A stretch of 64,000 nt of DNA from Bradyrhizobium stylosanthis (GCF_001641335.1 NZ_LVEM01000002.1:1498124-1562123), one strand, 5' to 3'; positions 35,161 to 44,387 are shown, counted from the first letter of the stretch. Made by a program: numbers and translations. The notes: generated by a model from the letters alone, not told the origin.

Positions 35161-35194
35161 GTGTATTATGACAAAATACACGTATTAATACGTG
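35161..35194. promoter_or_regulatory. Nested palindromes, probable operator
   Basis: GTGTAT-TATGACAAA-ATACAC (35161-35181) overlaps the perfect 16-base palindrome CACGTATTAATACGTG (35179-35194). The half-site CGTATT/CGTGTATT thus occurs four times in 40 bases. The site is 76 bases before the chemoreceptor start and fits a dimeric repressor or activator that controls it. Confidence 0.5.
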
Positions 35195-35269
35195 CCCGCA
35201 AATTAACGGAAGCTTTTAGACGTTAGCGTCTCATCAACCGCATTGGCCACCAACGGATTTGAGATCACG

Positions 35270-37243
35270 ATGCGGCTTTTCTCCCTCAGGCTCACGCACA
35301 AGATCACTGCAATCGGCGTCATTGGCGTCATCGGTGTCGTCCTGATCGGCGGCATCCATCTCTACGGCGAGCGCGCGATGGGCGTCTATCGCGATGCAGC
35401 CGAGGACGCGCGCACCGTGTTCGAGCTGAATAACAGGATCGCGATCGAGCTGCTCGAGGCGCGCCGCGCCGAAAAGGATTTCCTGCTGCGCAGTGATCCC
35501 GCGAAGGCGCAGCGCCAGATGGAGATCGGCAGGCAGGTCGCGCTCGACATCGAGTCGCTCCGCGGCAAGATCGCGGCCATCGGCAAGCCAGAGCTGGCGC
35601 AGAAGATCGACGCGATGAACGCATCGCTGAAGACCTACCAGGCGCGTTTCGCCGCGGTGGTCGAGGAACGGCAGCGGCTCGGCCTCGACGAGAAGTCCGG
35701 CCTCGAAGGCCGCCTGCGCGCCTCCGTCCACGGCATCGAGAGCCAGGTCGACCAGCTCCAGAATGCGCCGCTCAAGGTGACCATGCTGATGATGCGCCGG
35801 CATGAGAAGGACTTCATGCTGCGCCGCGACGCCAAATACGGCGAGGACATGAAGAAGCGCGCCTCCGAATTTGCGGCCGGCGTCGGTGCGGCCGAGATCC
35901 CCGATGGCGCCAAGGCCGAGCTGCGCCAGAAGCTCGCCGACTACCAGCGCGACTTCTCGGCCTGGCTGGAGACCGCGCTGAAGCTGGCGACTGAGCTGAA
36001 GGGCATGTCCGAAGCCTTCTCCGCGGTCGAGCCTGTGATCGAGCAGGTCTCGACATCCGTCGAGGCCATCCGCATTGAGGCGGACCGGCTCAACGATGCC
36101 GAGCGCGCCAACATCCAGTCCTGGATCGCGGTTGCGATCGGCCTGATCGCGGCGTGCGTGCTCGGCCTCGGCATCTTCATCGGCCGTTCGGTGTCGAAGC
36201 CGCTGTCCGCGATGCGTGCGGCGATGATCGAGCTCGCCAACGGCAATTTCGCCGTCGTGCTGCCCGGGCTCGGCCGTCCGGACGAGATCGGCGAGATCGC
36301 GCAAGCGGTCGAGACCTTCAAGATCAACGCGGAACGCAAGGCGCAGGAGGAAGCCGAGGAGAAGATCCGCCAGGACAAGATCGCCGCCGAGCGCCGCCGC
36401 GCCGACATGATCAGGATGGCCGATGATTTCGAAGGCGCCATTGGCGAGATCGTCGAGACCGTGTCTTCGGCCGCGACCGAGCTCGAGGCCTCCGCGACCT
36501 CGCTGACCACGACCGCCGGCCGCTCCACCGAGCTCGCCACGCTGGTCGAAGCCGCATCGGAAGAGGCGGCGGCCAACGTGCAGTCGGTGGCCTCCGCGGC
36601 GGAGGAGCTGACGGCGTCGGTCAACGAGATCAGCCGCCAGGTGCAGGATTCCGCGCGTATCGCCGGCGAGGCCGTCAACCAGGCCGGCCACACCAACGAT
36701 CGCGTCAGCGAATTGTCGCGTGCCGCCGCGCGCATCGGCGACGTGGTCGAGCTGATCAACGCGATCGCGGGCCAGACCAATCTGCTGGCGCTGAACGCCA
36801 CCATCGAGGCCGCGCGCGCCGGCGAGGCCGGACGCGGCTTTGCCGTGGTGGCGTCGGAAGTGAAGGCGCTGGCCGAGCAGACCGCGAAGGCCACCGGCGA
36901 CATCGGCCAGCAGATCTCCAGCATCCAGGTCGCGACCCAGGACTCTGTCGGCGCGATCAAGACCATCGGCGGCACCATCGAGCGCCTGTCCGAGATCTCC
37001 TCCACCATCGCCGCCGCGGTGGAAGAGCAGGGCGCGGCGACCAGCGAGATCTCGCGCAACGTCCAGAGCGCGGCCGCCGGCACCAGCGAGGTCAGCGCCA
37101 ATATCAGCAGCGTGCGCCAGGGCGCGACCGAGACCGGCTCAGCCTCCTCGCAGGTGCTCTCGGCGGCGCAGTCGCTGTCCAACGACAGCAACCGGCTGAA
37201 GTTCGAGGTCAGCAAGTTCCTGGATACGGTGCGCGCGGCGTAG
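35270..37243 (+). CDS. Methyl-accepting chemotaxis protein
   Basis: This protein of about 657 residues has a first membrane helix at about 12-32 (ITAIGVIGVIGVVLIGGIHLYG), a long helical periplasmic region of about 240 residues resembling the HBM four-helix sensor (RAEKDFLLR, RRHEKDFMLRRD), a second helix (WIAVAIGLIAACVLGLGIFIG), a HAMP domain and the signalling hairpin with tip NAIAGQTNLLALNATIEAARAGEAGRGFAVVASEVKALA. It senses a small molecule and controls CheA. An upstream TTG at 35243 is in frame; the ATG at 35270 is more likely. A palindromic site lies upstream. Confidence 0.92.
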   Translation: MRLFSLRLTHKITAIGVIGVIGVVLIGGIHLYGERAMGVYRDAAEDARTVFELNNRIAIELLEARRAEKDFLLRSDPAKAQRQMEIGRQVALDIESLRGKIAAIGKPELAQKIDAMNASLKTYQARFAAVVEERQRLGLDEKSGLEGRLRASVHGIESQVDQLQNAPLKVTMLMMRRHEKDFMLRRDAKYGEDMKKRASEFAAGVGAAEIPDGAKAELRQKLADYQRDFSAWLETALKLATELKGMSEAFSAVEPVIEQVSTSVEAIRIEADRLNDAERANIQSWIAVAIGLIAACVLGLGIFIGRSVSKPLSAMRAAMIELANGNFAVVLPGLGRPDEIGEIAQAVETFKINAERKAQEEAEEKIRQDKIAAERRRADMIRMADDFEGAIGEIVETVSSAATELEASATSLTTTAGRSTELATLVEAASEEAAANVQSVASAAEELTASVNEISRQVQDSARIAGEAVNQAGHTNDRVSELSRAAARIGDVVELINAIAGQTNLLALNATIEAARAGEAGRGFAVVASEVKALAEQTAKATGDIGQQISSIQVATQDSVGAIKTIGGTIERLSEISSTIAAAVEEQGAATSEISRNVQSAAAGTSEVSANISSVRQGATETGSASSQVLSAAQSLSNDSNRLKFEVSKFLDTVRAA

Positions 37244-37276
37244 GGTTCGAGTTCCGGCGCGCCAATCTTTCCTCGT

Positions 37277-37361
37277 CGTCATGGCCGGGCTTGACCCGGC
37301 CATCCACGTCTTGTCCGCGGCAAGAAGAACGTGGATGCCCGGGACAAGCCCGGGCATGACG
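37277..37361. repeat. Dispersed inverted-repeat element, family B (copy 5)
   Basis: CGTCATGGCCGGGCTTGACCCGGCCATCCACGTCTTGTCC is followed by ACGTGGATGCCCGGGACAAGCCCGGGCATGACG. It fills the gap between the convergent chemoreceptor and kinase genes. Confidence 0.8.
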
Positions 37362-37379
37362 GCAGTTGTTTGCGGCCGC

Positions 37380-40300
37380 TTATGCCCCCGCTACGACGGG
37401 CGCGAACACCACTTCGATCAGTGTGCCGGAATTCCCCGCGCTCTTGATGTTGAACTGGGCGCGGTTGGCTTCGACCAGCGCCTTGGTCAGCGACAGGCTC
37501 AGCGCCGAATTGTCGGCGGCATCGCCGGGCGGCGGGGTGCGGAACGGCTCCATCGCGGCGGCGAGCTCGCGCTCGCTGAGGCCGTGGCCGGTGTCGCGGA
37601 TGCGCAGTGCGATCTCGCCGCGGTCGGTCAGCGCGGTGGAGACGATGACCTGGCCGCCGGCGCTGGCGAGCCGGATCGAGTTCGAGATCAGGTTCATGGT
37701 GATCTGCCGCATCGCGCGCGCGTCCGCCGTCACCTGCGGCAGCGCGTGCGCGAGCGAGGTGCGGATGATGATGCGCTCGCGGTTGGCCTGCGGCTGCATC
37801 ACCACGACGCAGGCTTCGACGAGATCGTTGAGGTTGAGGTTGGCGAAGGTCAGGTCGAGCTTGCCGGTCTCGATCCGCGACAGTTCCAGGAGATCGTCGA
37901 TGATGGTGATGACGCGCTCGCCGGAGGCGCGGATGTCCTTCATGTACTCGCCGTAGCGCTCGTTGCCGAGCGTGCCGAAGCGTTCGGAGATCATCACTTC
38001 CGCAAAGCCGATGATGGCGTTGAGCGGCGTGCGGATCTCGTGGCTGATCCGCGCCAGCATGTCGGCCTTGGCGTTGGCGGCGCCGTCGGCGAGACGGCGG
38101 GCCTGCGACAGCTCGCTCTCGCCCTTCTTGGCATGCGAGAGATCGCGGAACACGGCGAAGAAGTTCGGGCCGTCCGGCCGCGTGCGGCCCATGATCATGG
38201 CGAGCGGAATGACGCCGCCCTTCCTCTCGCGGCCCAAGACCTCGCGGCCGTGGTCGAGCAGGCTCGCGATGTCCTGGCTCTTCACGCTGTCGAGATAGTC
38301 GGCGACGACCTGCTGGCTCTCCGGCGCGAACAGCGTCACGAGGTTCTGCTCGAGCAGCGTCTGCCCGTCATAGCCGAACAGCGCCTCGGCGCTGCGGTTG
38401 CAGGCGTGGATGTTGCCTTCGGCATCGAACATCACGATGCCCTCGGCCGTGGTGTCGAGGATCGCGGCGAGATCTTCGGCGTCGGCATCGCCGGCCGCAG
38501 GCTCGAGATCGGGCGCGTAGGGGAAGGACTCAGGGATGATCGGCTCGGCGGCGACGGGCGGCGCGACGACCGCGGGCGCGGCTGGCGCGGCCGGCAGCGC
38601 GCAGATCAGCGCAAGCGCGCTGTCGCCGTCCCAGTCGATGGTGTGCAGATGCGCCTCGGTGGTCGGCAGCGGCGTTTCGCCATTGGGAAGCGTCGCGCTG
38701 ATCGTCACCGGCGTGCCGGCCTGCGACGTGCTGCTGGCGGAGGACACGCCCATTTCGACATAGAGCGCATCGAGCCCGCCGGCGTTCTCCAGCGCATGCA
38801 GGCTGGCATGGCCCATGCGCGCGAGGAACGCGGGGTTGGCGTAGAGCAGGCGGTCGAGGCGATAGATCAAAATGCCCGTCGGCAGCAGGTCGAGCAAAGT
38901 GCGGTCACGCAGGCTGGTGCCGCGCGGCGGCGGCGCCGGCTCGGTCAGCCATTCAGCCGGCGCGTGCACAGGCTCGTGCTCGGGCTGCGGCTCGGGCGGC
39001 AGCGGTTCGGCTGCACTCTCCACGGCCGGCGGCTCGGCCGCGTTGGCAGCGATGCTTTCGCGTTCGCGCTCGAGCCGTTCGGACAATTGCCGCGCGAGCT
39101 CGTTGAACGCGCTGTTCTCGACCGGCGTCAGCGTCGGTGGACGGGTATCGCCGGGGGTGCGGAACGGCACGACATTGGGAGGCGTTTCCACTGATGTTTC
39201 CAAATCGGTTGGGTGTGAATTCGCGTCTCGTGTGGGTTCGGGCAGTTCAGGTTCTGGTGTCGGTTCAGGCTCGGGCGCAGGCGGCTCTTCCGGCGGAGGC
39301 GGGGCCTCTGCCACCGGCTCGGGGTCGGGCTCAGGTTCGGGCGCGACGATGTCGGCGGGCGGCTCTTGCGGGCTATGCGGCTCGACGAACAACTCGTAGC
39401 GGCGCAGCGCGTCGAGCCGGTTGAGGCCGTCGAGATCGCGGCAGACGCCAAAGCCGCGGAAGCCTGCAAAATTGCGATCGTGGTCGTAGACCGGCAGGCC
39501 CGCGAGCTCGACCGGCAGATGTTCGCCGCCGTCGGCCGGCCAGTTCACGGTGATGCCGGCCCAGGTGTCGTGGCTTTGCAGCGCCTGCGCGACGCGTCCT
39601 TCGGGGTCGAGCGAAAATTCCGCGGCGATCTCGTGCCAGGGCCGGCCGAAGCCGGCGGCGGTGTGCGCGCCCATCAGGCGGATGAATTCGTCCGAGCCGA
39701 GCACGAAGCGGCCCTGCGCATCCATCTGCCAGAGGAAGCGCAACGGATGCTGGCGCGGTGGCGCTGCGGGGCCCGGCGGCGGCTCGACCATGCCCGATGT
39801 GATGGGCGCGGCCTGCGGCGGCACAATGGCTGGGTGCGGGTTTTCAACCGTAGAGTTTTGCGCGGTTTCGATGGTGTCGGCGGGCGTGTCCTGAACCGCC
39901 GCCTCGGCGGCGTCCTGCGCGGCGTGCTGGACCGGCACGATCTCTTCTGCCGGCGCAGGCGCGATCGGCTCGGCCGGCAGGAGCGTTTCAATGTCGCTCA
40001 CGGCGGCCGTCTCGGCGGGCTCGGCAAAAGCGTCGAACAGCGCGATGCCGGATGCGGCCTCGGCCGGCGGCGCAGGCTCGACCTGCTCCGGCACGGCGGC
40101 CGCGGGCTCGGCCGGCGCGGCCACAGGCGCGGTCTCCGGCGCAGCTTGAACAGTCTCGTCGTGCGCAGTCTCCTCCGCAGGTTCACTTGCGGCTACCGGC
40201 GCAGGCGCCGGCTCGATCAGCGCGACCAGGCCGACATCGGCGCCGCGGCCGACCCGCTGCAGCACCATCTGGCCGATGCCGATCGGCGTCTCGGCGCGGC

Positions 40301-40853
40301 CTGAGGCCATGGCGGTGCTGCGGGCCTGTTCGAGGCCGGCTTCGCCGAGATCGCGGAAGCCGAGCAGGCGGCGGGCAGCTTCGCTGGCGCCGACGAACAG
40401 TCCGTCCGGCGCGAATGCCGCCATCGGCACCGTCGCACCGTCGACGAGACGGAGCAGGCGCTCGACCAGCGGCATCGGGCGCGCCGCCGGATCCATCGCG
40501 GTGACAAGGATGGCGTGGCTGCCGTCGGCAAAGTCGAGCCGCGCGCAGGCGCAGGTCATGAGGGTGCCGAGCCGGGCGCCGAAGCCTTGCAGCCGCTCCA
40601 GCCGGGCGGCGCCATTCGCCGGCAGCCGGCGGGCCAGCCGCACCACCTGTCGGCGATGGCTGTCGGCGGGGCCAAAAGTCTTCTGCGCCAGCGCCGCGGC
40701 ATTGGCCGCGCCGAACAGCCTCGCGCCGACCGGATTCGCCCACAGCACGCGGGCGCCGTCCACCGACCAGAGCCACGTCGCGAGCTGGGAGGTCGCATGC
40801 ACGGCCAGCCGCGGATCGCCGACACCTCGCAACTGGAAATCCGAACTACTCAT
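37380..40853 (-). CDS. Large PAS-domain sensor histidine kinase (PdhS/PleC-like)
   Basis: This 1157-residue protein has no transmembrane helix. It has PAS-like segments near the N-terminus, in the middle (FLWQMDAQGRFVLGSDEFIRLMGA) and at about 820 (LDTTAEGIVMFDAEGNIHACNRSAEALFGYDG), joined by long Pro/Glu/Ala linkers. The HisKA box has phosphorylatable H938 in ARISHEIRTPLNAIIGFAEVM. The N box is MNLISNSIRLAS and G1 is RDTGHGLSE; the G2 box, normally GTGLGL, reads NSALSLSL. The LTKALVEANRAQFNI ending is that of PdhS/PleC/DivJ cell-cycle kinases. It may act mainly as a phosphatase or scaffold because G2 is degenerate. Confidence 0.87.
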   Translation of the reverse strand: MSSSDFQLRGVGDPRLAVHATSQLATWLWSVDGARVLWANPVGARLFGAANAAALAQKTFGPADSHRRQVVRLARRLPANGAARLERLQGFGARLGTLMTCACARLDFADGSHAILVTAMDPAARPMPLVERLLRLVDGATVPMAAFAPDGLFVGASEAARRLLGFRDLGEAGLEQARSTAMASGRAETPIGIGQMVLQRVGRGADVGLVALIEPAPAPVAASEPAEETAHDETVQAAPETAPVAAPAEPAAAVPEQVEPAPPAEAASGIALFDAFAEPAETAAVSDIETLLPAEPIAPAPAEEIVPVQHAAQDAAEAAVQDTPADTIETAQNSTVENPHPAIVPPQAAPITSGMVEPPPGPAAPPRQHPLRFLWQMDAQGRFVLGSDEFIRLMGAHTAAGFGRPWHEIAAEFSLDPEGRVAQALQSHDTWAGITVNWPADGGEHLPVELAGLPVYDHDRNFAGFRGFGVCRDLDGLNRLDALRRYELFVEPHSPQEPPADIVAPEPEPDPEPVAEAPPPPEEPPAPEPEPTPEPELPEPTRDANSHPTDLETSVETPPNVVPFRTPGDTRPPTLTPVENSAFNELARQLSERLERERESIAANAAEPPAVESAAEPLPPEPQPEHEPVHAPAEWLTEPAPPPRGTSLRDRTLLDLLPTGILIYRLDRLLYANPAFLARMGHASLHALENAGGLDALYVEMGVSSASSTSQAGTPVTISATLPNGETPLPTTEAHLHTIDWDGDSALALICALPAAPAAPAVVAPPVAAEPIIPESFPYAPDLEPAAGDADAEDLAAILDTTAEGIVMFDAEGNIHACNRSAEALFGYDGQTLLEQNLVTLFAPESQQVVADYLDSVKSQDIASLLDHGREVLGRERKGGVIPLAMIMGRTRPDGPNFFAVFRDLSHAKKGESELSQARRLADGAANAKADMLARISHEIRTPLNAIIGFAEVMISERFGTLGNERYGEYMKDIRASGERVITIIDDLLELSRIETGKLDLTFANLNLNDLVEACVVVMQPQANRERIIIRTSLAHALPQVTADARAMRQITMNLISNSIRLASAGGQVIVSTALTDRGEIALRIRDTGHGLSERELAAAMEPFRTPPPGDAADNSALSLSLTKALVEANRAQFNIKSAGNSGTLIEVVFAPVVAGA

Positions 40854-41545
40854 CCAACCGGCTTGTATCTCGCGCTTCAGGCGTCTCTTCGTGCGGCTGC
40901 CGGAATGGCAGCCTTAAGAAAGGGTTAGTATCGCGCGCGGGCGCGGGCAGGTCCACGGGGCGGGTGAGGGAAGAGGGCCCCAAAGCCGCGATAACCTTAA
41001 TCCAGCCACCCCCGCAAGCCGCGTGGTCGCGGCATCCGCAGGATTCGCCGGGGGACGCGGTGTCCACCCTCCCTGGAGGGGGCAGGGCAATCGGATATGG
41101 CGGCAATTTCCCCGTGGCCATCCTTCGAGACGCCCGCCTTTGGCGGGCCCTGAGGATGAGGACCGGGTTGCGTGGCCGCAGTTTCGACGCGCGCCGATGC
41201 CGCTGAGCCTCATCCTGAGGAGACCGCTGAAAGCGGTCGTCTCGAAGGACGAGGCGCGCGCTCAGGTCGCGCAGAATGCGGCTATCCCTCACCCCACTAC
41301 CTCAACCCCCGGTTCCCCCTCGGGGGAACCTCACCCTCCCCGGGATTAAATTTCGCGTTGCACCCGCCTGACGCGTTGCGCTGCACAATGTTGACATGTT
41401 AGGCAGCCACAATGCTGGGCGCTGGGCGAGCCGTTGTTTGTTTCGCGTTTCCAGTCTTCGTACCCGCCAACGAAGGCCCCGGTTGGCCGGCGGGCGCGCC
41501 GTAAGGCTCACTCCATTTTTTCAAGATTAGCGTGAGGGACCAACC
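40854..41545. other. Long gap before the phasin gene
   Basis: No supported gene lies in these 692 bases. The middle is the repeat at 41120-41253; the part near 41290-41345 is CCCC-rich (CTACCTCAACCCCCGGTTCCCCCTCGGGGGAACC, a small hairpin). A TTGACA at 41391 and GCGCTGCACAATG just before it are promoter-like for the phasin. Confidence 0.45.
41120..41253. repeat. Dispersed inverted-repeat element, family F
   Basis: ATCCTTCGAGACGCCCGCCTTTGGCGGGCCCTGAGGATGAGG is mirrored by CCTCATCCTGAGGAGACCGCTGAAAGCGGTCGTCTCGAAGGACGAGG. The arms pair over about 40 bases, with internal GCCCGCC/GGCGGGC and CCGCT/AGCGG hairpins. Confidence 0.8.
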
Positions 41546-41980
41546 ATGACAGGTGCGACTGATCCGTTTTCTGCCTCGATCATTCCGTTCGAGGTTCCTG
41601 AGCAGATGCGTGCGTTCGCCGAGAAGGGCGTGTCGCAGGCCCGCGAGAGCTACGCCAAGTTCAAGGACGCGGCCGAGACCCACAACGGCACCGTCGAGGC
41701 CGTGTTCACCTCCGCCAACAAGGGCGCGAGCGAGTACACCGCCAAGCTGGTCGAGTTCATGAAGGCCAACAGCTCGGCCTCGCTGGACTTCGCCCAGGAG
41801 CTGCTCGGCGCCAAGTCCCCGTCGGACGCGTTTTCGCTGTGGAGCGGCCACGCCCGCAGCCAGCTCGAGACCTTCCAGGCCCAGGCCAAGGAGCTGGTCG
41901 AGCTGACCCAGCGTATCGCCGCCGAGACCGCCGAGCCGATCAAGGCCTCGGCCGCCAAGTTCTACAAGCCCGCCGCCTGA
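41546..41980 (+). CDS. Phasin
   Basis: This 144-residue protein is amphipathic and helical: FEVPEQMRAFAEKGVSQARESYAKFKDAAE, then SANKGASEYTAKLVEFMKANSSASLDFAQELLGAKSPSDAFSLWSGHARSQ and ELTQRIAAETAEPIKASAAKFYKPAA. This is the Phasin_2-type pattern. It coats polyhydroxybutyrate granules or serves as a general small surface-active protein in Bradyrhizobium. It is monocistronic, with a strong terminator after it. Confidence 0.9.
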   Translation: MTGATDPFSASIIPFEVPEQMRAFAEKGVSQARESYAKFKDAAETHNGTVEAVFTSANKGASEYTAKLVEFMKANSSASLDFAQELLGAKSPSDAFSLWSGHARSQLETFQAQAKELVELTQRIAAETAEPIKASAAKFYKPAA

Positions 41981-42005
41981 TAGGGCACGGAGCGTTCAAG
42001 TTAAG

Positions 42006-42034
42006 AAACCCGGGCCCAGCGCCCGGGTTTTGTT
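42006..42034 (+). terminator. Rho-independent terminator
   Basis: AAACCCGGGC-CCAGC-GCCCGGGTTTTGTT has a ten-base stem and T-run, 25 bases after the phasin stop. Confidence 0.9.
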
Positions 42035-42174
42035 CTGGAATAACGTGATTTCGGCCGGATTTTAGCCCGGCAGCGGCCTTGCCAAACGGAGCCGTTGCAC
42101 CTAGTTTCCGCCCCGTCCAGCCCCCTCGGCGTCAGGCCTTTTCAGGCAGCCCCCAAGGCGCGGCTCGCAAGGAT

Positions 42175-42251
42175 GCAGTTGTAGCTCAGTTGGTTAGAGC
42201 GCCTGTCTGTGGAACAGGAGGTCGGTGGTTCGAGCCCACCCAACTGTACCA
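42175..42251 (+). tRNA. tRNA-His (GTG)
   Basis: The 77-base cloverleaf has acceptor GCAGTTG/CAACTGT (first pair G-U), D-arm GCTCAGTTGGTTAGAGC, anticodon stem CCTGT/ACAGG with loop CTGTGGA and anticodon GTG, and T-arm GGTGG-TTCGAGC-CCACC. A genomic CCA end is present. The base before it is T, so G-1 is not encoded and the discriminator is A73, as in many Alphaproteobacteria. Its 3' end is the attachment site of the adjacent integrative element. Confidence 0.95.
42235..42251 (+). mobile_element. attL core (direct repeat of tRNA-His 3' end)
   Basis: CCCACCCAACTGTACCA is repeated exactly at 57427-57443. The integrase gene starts 83 bases to the right. Confidence 0.85.
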
Positions 42252-42314
42252 GTGTTGCGGATAACCCCGCAGTCTCAGCATCTTATTGATAGACCTCGCG
42301 GATTTGCGTCGCCA

Positions 42315-42340
42315 AAATACAAAAGGCGATACAAATGGCG
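42315..42340 (+). repeat. Integrase arm-type repeat near attL
   Basis: AAATACAAAAGGCGATACAAATGGCG is closely matched by AAATACAAAAGTCCGATACAAAGGGCG at 57343-57369. Both lie about 60 bases inside the att cores, as expected for integrase arm sites. This copy overlaps the integrase start. Confidence 0.6.
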
Positions 42341-43960
42341 TTGCGAATGGTTGCGTTGAATCGAAGTGCTGATGGTCGGTGGTTTGCTCGCAAAGGCATC
42401 CCCGAGGATGTCCGCCAGGACTACCAACGACTCTACGGGACCAAGCGTGAAGCTCATCTCAAGCTCGCGGCCGGCACACCTAAGCACGAAGCTAAGGCCC
42501 GACTTGGCGAGTGGGAAGCAGAGGTTGAAACTCGCATCGCGACCCTGCGGGCCCAACGGAACGGCGAGGGTCAACCACTCACGAGGCTAAACGCAATCGC
42601 TCTCGCGGGCCGCTGGTACTTGTGGTTCGTGAAGCAGCACGAGCAGGACCCCGGACCGGCTAAGCGCTGGAAGGAAACGGGCGATCACCTCGTGTGGGAC
42701 GTGATCTATCCCGAGGCACCCGAAAGCTACCACGATAACCCCAAGGCCGATCCCCACTGGGAGTGGCAGAAAGAGCCCGAGGTTCGCGAAGCGGTGAGGC
42801 CGCGGGTTGCGGAGTTGGCGCGTGTGGCGACATTTCTTGCGAGCGAAGGCAAGACGCTAAACGCCAACGCCTATGCGCTCTTTGTCGATGCCGTTAGCGA
42901 CAATCTCCTGCTCGCCATAATGTTGCTGGAGAGGCGCGCGAACGGCGACTACTCACGCGATGACGCCCCTGACAGCTTTCCGCAGTTCACGGATGGACCC
43001 GTGCGCGGCTCAGGCGTCAGTTGTTGGGAATTGTTCGAAGCTTTCGTTGTTGCGACAAAGCCCGCACCAAATACGGTGTCACGCTGGCGAGCCGTATTCC
43101 TCGAAATGCAACGTGAGTTTGCTGAGGTGGGGGCGGATGGGATCACCGAAGACGCTGCGCGCAAGTGGGTGCATGGTCTAATCACAGAGGAGCGTACGGC
43201 TATCACGGTCCGGGAGATTTGGCTTTCAGCTTCCCGTCGTGTGTTTAGTTGGGCGCGCGAGCACAAGCACGTTCGCCAGAATCCCTTCAAGGAAGTCAAG
43301 GTTGACGTTCCCCGAAAAGTGCAGACGCGCGAGGACGGCCGCAGCTTCACCAAGGCAGAGGCCAAGATCATTCTGAAAGCCAGCCTTGCATATCAAAAGC
43401 CTGACACCCCAGCCGAGAGGACGCGCCGTTGGGTGCCATGGCTGTGTGCGTACTCGGGCGCGCGCTCAGGCGAAATCACTCAGTTGCGGGGCAGCGACAT
43501 TGAGGACCGCAATGGCTTCTATGTGATGAAGCTAACCCCCGAGGCGGGTACGCTCAAGACAGGCAAGCCGCGAGTTGTGCCAATCTATGAACACCTAATC
43601 GATCAGGGCTTCATTGAAATGGTGCAGCAGGTTGGGAAGGGGGCGCTGTTCTACAATGACAAGACGCCCCAGAAGAAAAGTAACGACCCCTTGAAGCCGT
43701 CACGCTCTCGCGCCGACACTGCTCGCGCTCACCTTGGAACATGGGTTCGTGGATTGGGTGTTGATGATCCCGAACTCAGCCCCAACCATGCTTGGCGCCA
43801 TCTCTTCAAGAGGACGGGTGATGAAATTGGGATGGCGGAGAAAATGAACGACGCTATCACAGGGCACACGCAGGCAACTGAGGGGCGGAAATATGGCCCG
43901 CCGACTGCGGTGGCCATGGCGGAAGCTCTCAAGAAATTCCCGCGCTACAAGCTGGATTGA
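42335..43960 (+). CDS. Site-specific tyrosine recombinase (integrase)
   Basis: This 541-residue integrase has an N-terminal DUF6538-like opening (NRSADGRWFARKGIPEDVRQDYQRLYGTKREAHLKL), a core-binding region at about 225-320, and a catalytic domain with R377 (YSGARSGEITQLRG), H485 and R488 (NHAWRHLFKR), H511 (ITGHTQ) and nucleophile Y520 (GRKYGPP). It would integrate and excise the island at tRNA-His; its position beside attL fits. The start could also be the ATG at 42347. Confidence 0.92.
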   Translation: MALRMVALNRSADGRWFARKGIPEDVRQDYQRLYGTKREAHLKLAAGTPKHEAKARLGEWEAEVETRIATLRAQRNGEGQPLTRLNAIALAGRWYLWFVKQHEQDPGPAKRWKETGDHLVWDVIYPEAPESYHDNPKADPHWEWQKEPEVREAVRPRVAELARVATFLASEGKTLNANAYALFVDAVSDNLLLAIMLLERRANGDYSRDDAPDSFPQFTDGPVRGSGVSCWELFEAFVVATKPAPNTVSRWRAVFLEMQREFAEVGADGITEDAARKWVHGLITEERTAITVREIWLSASRRVFSWAREHKHVRQNPFKEVKVDVPRKVQTREDGRSFTKAEAKIILKASLAYQKPDTPAERTRRWVPWLCAYSGARSGEITQLRGSDIEDRNGFYVMKLTPEAGTLKTGKPRVVPIYEHLIDQGFIEMVQQVGKGALFYNDKTPQKKSNDPLKPSRSRADTARAHLGTWVRGLGVDDPELSPNHAWRHLFKRTGDEIGMAEKMNDAITGHTQATEGRKYGPPTAVAMAEALKKFPRYKLD

Positions 43961-44052
43961 ACGTGCAACCCCTCGCCGGAAAGGTCGCGTGTCCGGCCAC
44001 TTGGGGGCAACAAAGCGTACACGCGGCACGGCAGGAATACTTAGGGTGACAC

Positions 44053-44226
44053 ATGGGCGGCGAGCCAAAGACGCTGAAGCAAATCGAAGCGGCGCAGTCA
44101 GTTCTCAACGACATCTTTGAAATAATCGATAGAGGCAGACGTGGACGCCGCGCACATGACGACATTGAAGGTAGGTTTCGAGACGCCGTTAATGTCATTG
44201 CGGCGAAGCCGACTGAACGAAATTAG
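44053..44226 (+). CDS. Hypothetical small protein (57 aa)
   Basis: This short ORF, MGGEPKTLKQIEAAQSVLND..., continues through IFEIIDRGRRGRRAHDDIEGRF to AAKPTERN. An AGGG lies eight bases before the ATG. It is a charged helix with no family I know. An overlapping ORF in another frame (44141-44368) competes with it, so this is a weak call. Confidence 0.35.
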   Translation: MGGEPKTLKQIEAAQSVLNDIFEIIDRGRRGRRAHDDIEGRFRDAVNVIAAKPTERN

Positions 44227-44387
44227 AAGGATTCTTTCCGATGCGTGGTCTCACGCATTCCAATCGAGCGATCAGGTAGCGATTGTCGATAGGTCAGCCT
44301 TTGATGATATCCGGTGGTTCCGCTCCATCGGACCCGCAAAATTGTCGAAACTCGCGCGGGGCGGGTAACAGAGCAGATGCAAGCAGA

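Noticed and set aside
37281..39194. Plus-strand ORF of 637 residues opposite the histidine kinase
   Set aside because: It starts inside a dispersed repeat and has no motif; it is a shadow of the kinase frame.
44141..44368. ORF of 75 residues overlapping the 57-residue ORF
   Set aside because: No clear ribosome-binding site or motif; the alternative frame is only slightly better, so neither is firm.
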